NCBI GenBank assembly: GCA_005804965.1
Contig: SYOC01000111.1
Span: 1-59,509 of the forward strand
Source of the DNA: Pseudomonadota bacterium
GTDB lineage: Bacteria; Desulfobacterota; Binatia; Bin18
Direction of reading: 5' to 3'
Length of the DNA: 59,509 bases
Below, piece by piece: positions 16,149 to 23,750 of this stretch; the stretch's first letter is position 1, and each line of letters starts with the position of its first letter. Made by a program: the position numbers and the translations under genes. The notes under the pieces were generated by a model that worked only from the letters and a program-made list of their open reading frames with translations, had not been told where the DNA came from and did not search any database.

Positions 16149-16886
16149 TCATCCCTCCTTCCCGAACACGACGATGCGCTGCTGTTCAAGAAACTCCAGC
16201 ACTTCGAGCACCGTCCAGCCCAACGGCTCAATCTCCGTACGGAGCTGCGCCAGCGTGGTTTTGTGGTCCGGCTTAATCGGCACGTTGGGGTCTTCGCCGC
16301 GATACTCGACCAAGACGAGCCGCCCTTGTGGCTTCAAGGCGCGGCGCACCTGCGCCAACGTTTCTTCCGGGTATTCCAACTCGTGATAGACATCGACCAT
16401 CAGCGCGAGGTCGAGACTATTCTCCGGCAGTTTGGCGTCGGTGGGCGTACACAACACGAGTTCGATATTGCTCAGGCCAGCGGCACGCATGTTGTCTTTG
16501 AGGATGGCGAGCATTTGTGGCTGGATGTCGGTGGCGAGGACGCGGCCTTGCGGACCAACGCGCTTGGCTAAGCGCAGGCTGAAATAGCCGGTGCCCGCGC
16601 CAATGTCCGCAACCGTGTTGCCGGATTGAATGTGCAAAGCATCCAGCACTTTCTCCGGTTGTTGCACGGCATCACGGTCGGCCCGGTCGAGCCACCCCGC
16701 ACCACGATAACTCATGGGCGGGGCAATCACCCGACCTTGATAGGTTTTGGGGGCCGCGTCAGATGGGAGAAGAGACTCGCTACCACTTTCGGTTCCTAGC
16801 GCTAGCACCAACAACGCCGTAAGTGCGGTGGAACGCATCCACGGCAAGGTGAAGCGCTGAGAGCTTTGTTTACGACTCAAGTACAT
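16149..16886 (-). CDS. SAM-dependent methyltransferase with N-terminal hydrophobic signal
   Basis: 245 residues from the ATG at 16886, 4 bases after the upstream remnant's stop. Residues about 17-33 (STALTALLVLALGTESG) look like a signal peptide or membrane anchor, followed by a Ser/Pro-rich spacer. The catalytic domain begins near residue 65, with motif I at VADIGAGTGYFSLRLAKRVG, then VLATDIQPQM and LVLVEYRGEDP. The segment WLDRADRDAVQQPEKVLDAL before the SAM site is typical of a family often annotated only as methyltransferase domain protein. An exported SAM enzyme would lack its cofactor, so cytoplasmic anchoring is more likely. The substrate is unknown. Confidence 0.8.
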   Translation of the reverse strand: MYLSRKQSSQRFTLPWMRSTALTALLVLALGTESGSESLLPSDAAPKTYQGRVIAPPMSYRGAGWLDRADRDAVQQPEKVLDALHIQSGNTVADIGAGTGYFSLRLAKRVGPQGRVLATDIQPQMLAILKDNMRAAGLSNIELVLCTPTDAKLPENSLDLALMVDVYHELEYPEETLAQVRRALKPQGRLVLVEYRGEDPNVPIKPDHKTTLAQLRTEIEPLGWTVLEVLEFLEQQRIVVFGKEG

Positions 16887-16890
16887 TGGG

Positions 16891-17500
16891 TCAATCAAAA
16901 GTCGGTGTCTCGTTTGCGGCGAGCCACTGTTCGAGGTCCGTTACACTACGGAAGTCGAGCAATGCCTCACCGAGTAGTTCGAGCTGAGGGACCGACAATC
17001 GTTCCACATGCGCTCTCAAGGCGGGTGTTAAAACACCGCAACGGCGTTGCACGAGGCGCAAAATCAATGTCACGCCCTCTTGGCGGCGGCCTTCCAAGTG
17101 ACCTTCTTGGCGGCCCTCTTGGCGGCCTTCCGCGAACACGTCTTGATAAAACTGCGTCTGTTTCAGCTCAAGGTCAGTCAGTCCTAACATGGTCTGGATC
17201 TCCTGCCGTGTCAGCCGCGGAAGCTTGTACACCAAGATGGTCTCTACCAGCTCTACTATGGCTGCCCCCTGTCCCTTGTCAACCGATGCTTGCCGCACCC
17301 GCGCCACTACGGCCTGCGCGACAGGCACGGCTTCCTGCGGTGCTGCTAACACTACTGCCATCAAGGCGAAAGGTGGTTTCTTTGAGTTCGACGGAGGTGA
17401 AACGGTAGGCGGTGGCCTGTGCCGGGACTTGGTCGATCAACTCGAAGAGCAAGTCGGGCAGGGTCTGGAACAAGCGATAGAAGAGACTGTCGGTTTTCAT
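16891..17500 (-). pseudogene. Rpn/DUF2887-family nuclease remnant, centre deleted and frame-shifted
   Basis: Two parts of one gene lie in different frames. The N-terminal part, starting at the ATG at 17500, reads MKTDSLFYRLFQTLPDLLFE and ELKETTFRLDG, the start of DUF2887 proteins of the recombination-promoting-nuclease group. At about 17365 it jumps to another frame that carries the C-terminal part (ILVYKLPRLTRQEIQTMLGL, then the Glu/Gly/Arg-rich repeat EGRQEGRQEGHLEGR and a DUF4351-like end, QLELLGEALLDF). The middle of about 130 residues that normally holds the PD-(D/E)XK core is missing. The gene is therefore judged dead, although the 157-residue C-terminal frame remains open. Confidence 0.75.
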
Positions 17501-17757
17501 AGGGGGAAGGCCTGTGCCACTTCGCGCTTGTTTGTAGCATGGGTGAGGCGGCATTGCAGGCGGGCCGCGCGGTAAGTCACTCCTACCGATATTCTTGCCC
17601 TCGAAACGACAGCCGATGGCGCGAGTCGTGAGGACGCTGGTGTCAGCGTAGTGTCCCCACGAGGGGTGTGCCAAACCGCTGGAAGATGATATGGGCGTGA
17701 AGGCCAAGACGGGCGCGAGGTCTCGTGTCTCGCCAACAACAAAAGGAGGCAGTCAGC

Positions 17758-19416
17758 ATGGGTACGATTCGTGGCGATCAAGTCATTGCACAGTGTTTCA
17801 AGAATGAAGGGGTCGATACCTTCTTCTTTATGATGGGTGGACCAACCAGCGGCACGGCGGGTGCGTGTCTCGACCTGGGTATGCAGGGGATTTACGTCCG
17901 GCACGAGCAAGCCGCCGCCATGATGGCGCATGCCTACGCGCGGGTGACCGGCAAGCCGGGGATTTGCATCACGCCTTCTGGCCCTGGCACAGCCAATGCC
18001 GTCACTGGCCTCGCCAACGCTTGGGCCGATGCCTCGCCGATTATCGCGATTGGTGGCTCTGCGCCGATGCGCGCCTCGACTTTGGACTCGTTTCAGGAGA
18101 TGGACCAAGTGGCAATGATGAAGCCAGTCGTCAAAGCCGCCTATCGCGTGGATATTGCTTCGCGCATTCCTGAGTTCGTGAGTCTGGCGTTCCGCGAAGC
18201 TATGGACGGCAAGAAGGGTCCGGTCTATCTGGATCTTCCCGGCGATATCCTCGCTGCCAAACTGGATGATGAGAAACTCTACTGGCCGACGCAGTATCGT
18301 GTGGACTCCCGCCCTGCTGGCGATCCGGCCCTCGTCCGACGTGCGGTCGAACTCTTGGCTGGAGCGAAACGCCCACTGCTAGTGACCGGCAGTGGCGTGT
18401 TGTGGGCGGATGCTTCGTCAGACCTGCAACAATTCGTGAACGCTACCGGCATTCCGTTCTTCACTACTCCACAAGGGCGCGGGGTGATTCCTGAAGATCA
18501 TCCACGGGCGTTTCCTGCCGCCCGCTCCATGGCCTTCCGCGAAGCCGACGTTGTCCTCGTCATCGGCGCACGGGCGAACGCCATGCTTTCGTTCCTCCGC
18601 GCCCCGCGCTTCTCGCCGGATGCAAAGTTCATCAACGTCAACCTTGATGGCAAAGAGATCGGCCATAATCGGGGTGTCGAAGTCGGCATCGTCGGCGACG
18701 CCAAATTAGTGCTCCAACAGATGATCGCCGAAGCCGCTGGAAAAATGGACGGACGACAAGAGACCGCCTGGGTGGCGCAGCTTGCCGCCAAGCAGCGCTC
18801 GAACGAAGAGCGTTCGGCGGAAGTGTTGCACTCCAGCAAAGTGCCGATTCATCCGCTGCGGCTGTGTCGTGAAGTGCGGGAAGTCATCTCGCGCGACACG
18901 ATTCTCGTGGTCGATGGCCATGAGATCCTCAACTTCGCCCGGCAATCCATCCCTGTGTTCGAGGCTGGAACCAGCCTCAATGCTGGGCCGCACGGTTGCA
19001 TGGGCATCGGCGTGCCGTTTGGCATCGGTGCCAAAGCCGCGCGTCCAGACAAGCCGGTCGTAGTGTTGAGCGGCGATGGAGCCTTCGGCTGGAACGGCAT
19101 GGAGATGGATACCGCCATTCGCCACAAGCTAGCCATCGTAGTGGTCGTATCCAACAATGGCGGGTTCACCTCGCGCCAGACCGGACGGATGTCGGCAGGC
19201 AACATCGGCCCGGCCAACATCGGTCGCGACCTGGGCCATCAACGCTACGACAAAATGGTGGAAGCCCTGGGCGGATACGGCGAGTTCGTCGAGAACCCCA
19301 ACGATATTCGCGCTGCTATCGAACGCGCCTTTGCCAGCGGCAAGCCGGCGCTGGTGAATGTGTGTACCGACCCCGAGGCGCAAGCCGCTACCGACATGGG
19401 ATTTGGTGGATATTGA
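17758..19416 (+). CDS. Thiamine-diphosphate enzyme, oxalyl-CoA decarboxylase / 2-hydroxyacyl-CoA lyase-like
   Basis: 552-residue three-domain ThDP enzyme; the ATG at 17758 follows AAAGGAGG. The N-terminal Pyr domain has the activating Glu50 (YVRHEQAAAMMAHAYARVTGKPG) and TPSGPGTANAVTGLANA. The C-terminal PP domain has the ThDP/metal motif GDGAFGWNGMEMDTAIRHKL ending in NN. The middle domain is acetolactate-synthase-like. The GxxGMEMDT signature recalls oxalyl-CoA decarboxylase and HACL enzymes more than acetolactate synthase, but a C-terminal ADP/CoA lid cannot be confirmed. The stop is 1 base before the BKACE gene, so the two probably act in one route that makes or splits a C-C bond in an acyl-CoA or keto acid. 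Confidence 0.85.
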   Translation: MGTIRGDQVIAQCFKNEGVDTFFFMMGGPTSGTAGACLDLGMQGIYVRHEQAAAMMAHAYARVTGKPGICITPSGPGTANAVTGLANAWADASPIIAIGGSAPMRASTLDSFQEMDQVAMMKPVVKAAYRVDIASRIPEFVSLAFREAMDGKKGPVYLDLPGDILAAKLDDEKLYWPTQYRVDSRPAGDPALVRRAVELLAGAKRPLLVTGSGVLWADASSDLQQFVNATGIPFFTTPQGRGVIPEDHPRAFPAARSMAFREADVVLVIGARANAMLSFLRAPRFSPDAKFINVNLDGKEIGHNRGVEVGIVGDAKLVLQQMIAEAAGKMDGRQETAWVAQLAAKQRSNEERSAEVLHSSKVPIHPLRLCREVREVISRDTILVVDGHEILNFARQSIPVFEAGTSLNAGPHGCMGIGVPFGIGAKAARPDKPVVVLSGDGAFGWNGMEMDTAIRHKLAIVVVVSNNGGFTSRQTGRMSAGNIGPANIGRDLGHQRYDKMVEALGGYGEFVENPNDIRAAIERAFASGKPALVNVCTDPEAQAATDMGFGGY

Positions 19417-19417
19417 T

Positions 19418-20293
19418 ATGGACAAGATCATTATCAAAGCCTGCTTGAACGGCGGACGTGGACGCGAGCAGAGCCAGCACGTGCCCTGGACGCCACAGGA
19501 AATTGCCGACGAGGCGCAACGCTGCGCCGAAGCTGGCGCGTCGATTGTCCACATCCATGCACGCACGGCCACCGGCGGCACCAGCTACGACCCGGCGTGG
19601 TACACCGAAGCCGATCGCCTCATTCGTGCGCGGACAAACCTCATCGTCAATCACACCACCGCACGCCTGCCCGACGCTTCTATCGAGCAAGTGCTGCGCT
19701 ATCTGCGCGAGACGCCCGAGCCGGTGGACATGGTTTCCTTGAACACCGGCAACATCGTCATTAACTCGCCATTGAAAAACGGCACACGCAACACCTTAGC
19801 GATTCCCAATTCCTACGAGGACATTCGCCAGACCATTCTGGCCTGTCGCGAGCGCGGCATCGTGCCAGAGCCTGCGGTCCTCGACACGGGGTTTCTCACC
19901 AACGTGGCCACCCTGGTGGAAGACGGCACCCTGCCGACACCGCGCTACTTGCTGGTGGAATTTTCTGGACGCTTCGGCGACGGGTTACAGCTCATGCCGG
20001 GCACCCCGCGCAGCTACTTTTACATGACCGACTGCGTGAAAGAGCTGTTCCCAGGTGCCATCTGGGCGGCGCATGGGACTGAAGACAGCGTCTTTACCAT
20101 TGGGGGCTTGGCCATCGCCACCGGCGCACATCTGCGCGTCGGCTTCGAGGATCGTGCCACGCTGATTGACGGCTCTCCGGCAAGAAGCAGCGCGGACTTC
20201 GTGACCTGGGCGGTCGAAGTCGCCCGCGCCCATGGACGCACTCCAGCCACGCCGCAGGAAGCACGTGCGATGATTGGGTTGCCGGTACGATAA
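19418..20293 (+). CDS. BKACE-family beta-keto acid cleavage enzyme
   Basis: 291-residue zinc enzyme of the beta-keto acid cleavage family (3-keto-5-aminohexanoate cleavage enzyme and relatives), which use acetyl-CoA to split a beta-keto acid into acetoacetate and a new acyl-CoA. It begins IIIKACLNGGRGREQS. The zinc pair is His45 and His47 in IVHIHAR, the NHTTAR and VSLNTGNIV segments follow, and the C-terminal zinc/active-site block is HLRVGFEDR. The ATG at 19418 starts 1 base after the ThDP gene; the ORF-track start overlaps it. Substrate specificity within BKACE varies widely. The pairing with a ThDP lyase is the main clue. Confidence 0.88.
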   Translation: MDKIIIKACLNGGRGREQSQHVPWTPQEIADEAQRCAEAGASIVHIHARTATGGTSYDPAWYTEADRLIRARTNLIVNHTTARLPDASIEQVLRYLRETPEPVDMVSLNTGNIVINSPLKNGTRNTLAIPNSYEDIRQTILACRERGIVPEPAVLDTGFLTNVATLVEDGTLPTPRYLLVEFSGRFGDGLQLMPGTPRSYFYMTDCVKELFPGAIWAAHGTEDSVFTIGGLAIATGAHLRVGFEDRATLIDGSPARSSADFVTWAVEVARAHGRTPATPQEARAMIGLPVR

Positions 20294-20294
20294 A

Positions 20295-20332
20295 AATTGC
20301 CCTTCTTGGACTCTGAGTCCAGAAGGGCAATT
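20295..20332 (-). terminator. Intrinsic terminator for the minus-strand unknown pair
   Basis: AATTGCCCTTCT pairs with AGAAGGGCAATT (12 bp), and the loop itself holds GGACTC/GAGTCC, so nearly the whole 38 bases folds as one stem. Read on the minus strand it is followed by a T-rich run (ATTTTTA). This suits the end of the gene at 20354; it also sits right after the BKACE stop and may serve both directions. Confidence 0.75.
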
Positions 20333-20353
20333 CATGCATCACTTCTCCAGTAT

Positions 20354-20665
20354 CTAAGAAGCTATGCGCTCGACTCTGGCAAGTTTTTCGAGGCGCCACC
20401 ACCAATGGGAAGGAGGGACGGTGGCTTGTTTGCGTATTGCTTCGAGATCCGCCACACAAACAACGCTCGCATACAGCCGAGCTGCCGCTTCGAGAAAGAG
20501 TGAATCTGCTTCTTCCAAAACCTGTTTCTCCTCCTCACTCAGGGTATCTTCTTGTCGCGCAAGCACACTGCGCAGGTCGAGAAGCTCTAGAATCTCAAAA
20601 CCGCTGACCTCGGGATAGCAAACTCCGCGATGGAAATCGGCTACAAGTTGCTTTGTGGTTTTCAC
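20354..20665 (-). CDS. Unknown protein, second gene of an overlapping pair
   Basis: 103 residues from the GTG at 20665, which overlaps the stop of the upstream gene by 4 bases (GTGA) and has GAGAGGTG upstream. The ORF-track start at 20785 lies inside that other gene. The protein is helical and Leu/Glu-rich (FEILELLDLRSVLARQEDTLSEEEKQVLEEADSLFLE), then has VCVADLEAIRKQATVPPSHWWWRLEKLARVE. No domain is recognised. Its size and tight overlap with a similarly small gene look like a toxin-antitoxin or two-subunit module, but neither half matches a family I know. The pair ends at a strong intrinsic terminator. Confidence 0.6.
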   Translation of the reverse strand: MKTTKQLVADFHRGVCYPEVSGFEILELLDLRSVLARQEDTLSEEEKQVLEEADSLFLEAAARLYASVVCVADLEAIRKQATVPPSHWWWRLEKLARVERIAS

Positions 20666-20982
20666 GCCAACACCTCTCGTGCGGTGCCAATAAAGAGGAA
20701 TCCTCGCTTCTTCAAGTAGTCGTCTATGTCGTCGGGAGGGAACGCCGTTTCGAGGATTCCCTTTCTGCTTGTAATTACCAGCCATTCCGCATTTTGGACA
20801 TTACCTCGCACAGCATAATACCGTTCCTCTCCGAAACGATAGAGATAGACTGGATTTTCATCGTCGAGGATGAGACTCTTTATTAGCCGTTCGTAATCTT
20901 TCAGCGATGAATCCGCAGGAAGATGGCCGAGCGTTTTCCTTTTTCCCAGATGAGTCAGCGCTTTTCCTGGTTTCCAGCGCAC
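20662..20982 (-). CDS. Unknown protein, first gene of an overlapping pair
   Basis: 106 residues if started at the GTG at 20982. The start is uncertain: no ribosome site is evident and a tiny frame (ATG at 21042, 17 codons) ends just ahead. The likely folded part begins at LGHLPADSSLKDYERLIKSLILD and continues with PVYLYRFGEERYYAVRGNVQNAEWLVITSRKGILETAFPPD. This is a compact alpha+beta pattern with a Trp and a GILETAFPP turn, reminiscent of small RNase-like toxin folds. That resemblance is an impression only. It is coupled to the downstream gene by a 4-base overlap. Confidence 0.6.
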   Translation of the reverse strand: MRWKPGKALTHLGKRKTLGHLPADSSLKDYERLIKSLILDDENPVYLYRFGEERYYAVRGNVQNAEWLVITSRKGILETAFPPDDIDDYLKKRGFLFIGTAREVLA

Positions 20983-21115
20983 CCGGCGTCATAAAAGCCG
21001 TATGGCCGTAGCTGCTTCTCGCGCGATCTTGGCTTCTTCCATACTCTATCCTTGATGCAGCTTTGACTCCGCCTTCATTCCCCGCTACTCATAGCGCAAA
21101 AGGAGGAGGTATCCG

Positions 21116-22279
21116 ATGCCACTGCCGTTAGAACAGATTCGCGTGATCGACTTAACTCGCGCACGCTCTGGCCCGACTTGCGTGCGCCAGCTTGCCGACA
21201 TGGGTGCGCAGGTCGTCAAGGTCGAACAACCCGACGATGAAGAGGGTGTCAGCCGTCACAACTCCGACTTTCAGAACCTGCATCGCAATAAGCGCAGCCT
21301 CGTGCTGAACCTCAAAGACCCGCGCGGCCTCGCGATCTTGAAACGGCTGGCGGCCACGTCCGACGTGTTGGTGGAGAATTACCGCCCTGATGTAAAGAAA
21401 CGGCTGGGGATCGACTATACCGACCTGCGGCCGCTTAACCCGCGCCTGATTTACGCCAGTATTTCCGGCTTTGGCCAGACTGGACCGTACCAAGGTCGCC
21501 CGGGATACGACCAGATCGCCCAGGGTCTGGGTGGACTTATGAGCATTACTGGACCTCCGGGCGGCGGACCGTGGCGTGTTGGTATTCCCATTGCCGATCT
21601 CAGCGCTGGTCTTCTGGCCGCACAAGGCGTTTTAGTCGCTCTTTTCGAGCGCGAACGTTCAGGCGAAGGACAGTGGATTCACACTTCATTACTTGAAGCC
21701 ATGGTTTCCATGTTGGACTTTCAAGCGACCCGCTGGCTCATGGACAAAGAAGTGCCGCCACAAGCTGGCAACGATCACCCTACCGGCATTCCCACTGGCG
21801 CGTTTCAGACTCAAGACGGCTACATGAACATCGCCGCCAGCGGTCAACATATGTGGCGACGCTTATGTGAAGCGATCAATGCAGTGGAACTGTTCGATGA
21901 TCCGCGCTTCTCCTCGCCGGGGCGGCGCTCGCGAAATCGCCACGAACTCAATCCCCTGCTAGAGCAAAAACTTCAGAGCAGACCAACCGCAGAATGGGTG
22001 GATATCCTCAACGCTGCTGGGGTGCCGAGCGGCCCGATCCTTGCGATTGACCAAGTCTTCGCCAACGAACAAGTGCAGCATCTCGGATTAGCGCGACCGA
22101 TTCAGCATCCGCAGCTCGGCCAGATCAACATCCTCGGGCATCCGGTCACGCTCAGCCGCACGCCGGGAGGAGTGCGCACGCCGACCCCGGAGAAGGGTGA
22201 GCATACCGAGGACATTCTCCGCGAATTGGGCGTGCATGAGGAAGAGATTGCGCAGTTACGACAGGAGAAGGTGATTTGA
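21116..22279 (+). CDS. CaiB/BaiF-type (family III) CoA-transferase
   Basis: 387-residue class III CoA-transferase, which moves CoA between acyl groups through an enzyme-bound aspartyl-CoA. It starts with LPLEQIRVIDLTRARSGPTCVRQLADMGAQVVKVEQPDDEE. It contains NKRSLVLNLKDPRGLAILKRLAATSDVLVENYRPDV and the active-site region ASISGFGQTGPYQGRPGYDQIAQGLGG with the expected Asp. GIPIADLSAGLLAAQGVLVALFERERSGEGQWI follows. The ribosome site AAAGGAGGAGG is perfect. It belongs to the formyl-, carnitine- or succinyl-CoA transferase superfamily. It lies one module away from an oxalyl-CoA-decarboxylase-like enzyme, but no operon links them. Confidence 0.92.
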   Translation: MPLPLEQIRVIDLTRARSGPTCVRQLADMGAQVVKVEQPDDEEGVSRHNSDFQNLHRNKRSLVLNLKDPRGLAILKRLAATSDVLVENYRPDVKKRLGIDYTDLRPLNPRLIYASISGFGQTGPYQGRPGYDQIAQGLGGLMSITGPPGGGPWRVGIPIADLSAGLLAAQGVLVALFERERSGEGQWIHTSLLEAMVSMLDFQATRWLMDKEVPPQAGNDHPTGIPTGAFQTQDGYMNIAASGQHMWRRLCEAINAVELFDDPRFSSPGRRSRNRHELNPLLEQKLQSRPTAEWVDILNAAGVPSGPILAIDQVFANEQVQHLGLARPIQHPQLGQINILGHPVTLSRTPGGVRTPTPEKGEHTEDILRELGVHEEEIAQLRQEKVI

Positions 22280-22368
22280 GGGGTTCTCTCCTTGACTCTT
22301 GCTCAGGGTCCGCGAAATAATGCCGCTCCAATCGGAACGACCCTAGTCTTCTGAAGAAAGCTTACTGA

Positions 22369-23649
22369 GTGAACTCCTTGGATACACACGAACTCCCACC
22401 ACACCAACGCTTTACTATCGACGGACGCGAGCCGCAGGAAGTGAGCATGCCCGAGTCGGTCGAACAACTGGCCGCCACGTTACGCCACGCTGACGAGCAA
22501 CGCCGCGCCGTGGTGCCGACTGGTCTTGGTGCGTTCCTTCATCTCGGTGCGTTGCCTCGTAAGTATGATGTGGCGCTCTCGCTGCAACATCTTAATCGCG
22601 TCGTCGATTATCAACCGACGGATATGACGGTGACAGTCGAAGCCGGGATGCCGTTGACCCAACTGCAACAGGTGCTGGGTGAGCATGGCCAATGGCTGCC
22701 GATTGACCCACCGCTGCCGGAACGCGCCACTATTGGCGGCATTCTCGCCGCCAATCTCAGCGGCCCTTCCCGGCTCATGCACGGGACGATCCGCGATGCC
22801 CTACTGGGTCTGAAAGCCGTACGCGCCGATGGCACGGTGATGAAGGGCGGTGGCAAGGTCGTCAAAAACGTCGCTGGCTACGATATTCCCAAACTGTTCT
22901 GTGGATCGTTCGGCACCTTGGGGGTGATCGTTGAAGCTACCTTCAAGGTGCTCCCGCGCTCCGAGGCGCAGGCGGTCTTGGCCTTTGCTTGCCTCACGCC
23001 CGACGCGGCGATGAACGTAGTCCTAGGCGTCACCGGGTCTGAACTGCAACCCGCTTTTCTGGAAGTCGCTAACTTCGCGCCGCTCGCGTCGTTCAACAGC
23101 CCCCAGCCTTATCGCCTCTTTGTCGGCTTCGCTGGCATTGCAGAAGAGGTGCAGTACCAATGCCGGCGTTTGCGGACCCTCGTCGGCGCACCTGGTGTAG
23201 TTGAGTTGGAGAGTGGAGAGGAACAAGCGCAAGCCCTCGTGCCGACCTTGCGCGACTTTCCTGTAGCCGGGAGCGCACTCTTACGCTGCAAGGCGAGCCT
23301 CTTGCCTACGAAGGTCGCCTTGTTCTGTCGAGAGGCGGAAGCCGAAGCCCAATCACGCGGCCTTGCCACTCAACTGCTCGCGCATGCTGGGAACGGCATT
23401 GTCTACAGCCGCTTCACGACGCTGGATGAGCTGCCTCAAGAGAAGCTGATCTCATTTATTGACTGGCTGCGCATCCTCAGCAAAAAACTCGAGGGCTACC
23501 TCGTGGTCGAAGACCTCGCACCGGCTCTGAAAGAGCGGGTCGATGTCTGGGGCCATGTGGGCGGAGCCTTTCCTCTGATGAAACGACTGAAAGACACCCT
23601 CGATCCCAACGGGACACTGAATCCCGGGCGGTTTGTAGGGGGAATCTGA
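22369..23649 (+). CDS. glcE: FAD-binding subunit, glycolate oxidase GlcE type
   Basis: 426-residue FAD-linked oxidase (PCMH fold) resembling the GlcE subunit of glycolate oxidase. The FAD-binding half shows VVPTGLGAFLHLG, TVEAGMPLTQLQQVLGEHGQWLPIDPP, ATIGGILAANLSGPSRLMHGTIRD and GGGKVVKNVAGYDIPKLFCGSFGTLGVI. The C-terminus ends with the usual DPNGTLNPGRF. The GTG at 22369 is used, and its ribosome site is weak (AGAAAG). It is followed by the Fe-S subunit GlcF. The catalytic GlcD partner is not in the window, so the complex may be completed elsewhere or this may be a two-subunit dehydrogenase for another 2-hydroxy acid. Confidence 0.85.
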   Translation: MNSLDTHELPPHQRFTIDGREPQEVSMPESVEQLAATLRHADEQRRAVVPTGLGAFLHLGALPRKYDVALSLQHLNRVVDYQPTDMTVTVEAGMPLTQLQQVLGEHGQWLPIDPPLPERATIGGILAANLSGPSRLMHGTIRDALLGLKAVRADGTVMKGGGKVVKNVAGYDIPKLFCGSFGTLGVIVEATFKVLPRSEAQAVLAFACLTPDAAMNVVLGVTGSELQPAFLEVANFAPLASFNSPQPYRLFVGFAGIAEEVQYQCRRLRTLVGAPGVVELESGEEQAQALVPTLRDFPVAGSALLRCKASLLPTKVALFCREAEAEAQSRGLATQLLAHAGNGIVYSRFTTLDELPQEKLISFIDWLRILSKKLEGYLVVEDLAPALKERVDVWGHVGGAFPLMKRLKDTLDPNGTLNPGRFVGGI

Positions 23650-23663
23650 ATCGTGAGTCGCGT

Positions 23664-23729
23664 TCGTGGCTCGTGGCTCGCAAACACGAAACATGAGCTA
23701 CGAGCACAAGCATAAGCCACGAGCCACGA
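23664..23729. repeat. Perfect 15-bp inverted repeat between glcE and glcF
   Basis: TCGTGGCTCGTGGCT (23664-23678) is the exact reverse complement of AGCCACGAGCCACGA (23715-23729), with a 36-base spacer that contains related half-words (GAGCTACGAGC). The 101-base space between two genes that should be cotranscribed is almost wholly made of this structure. Confidence 0.8.
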
Positions 23730-23750
23730 GCTACGAAAGATCATTTGCCT

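Noticed and set aside
17497-18108. Minus-strand ORF of 203 codons across the start of the ThDP gene
   Set aside because: It is a shadow of the ThDP gene and has no recognisable domain.
20989-21042. 17-codon frame before the unknown pair (MEEAKIAREAATAIRLL)
   Set aside because: It could be a leader or a remnant, but there is no ribosome site or conservation evidence to support it as a gene.
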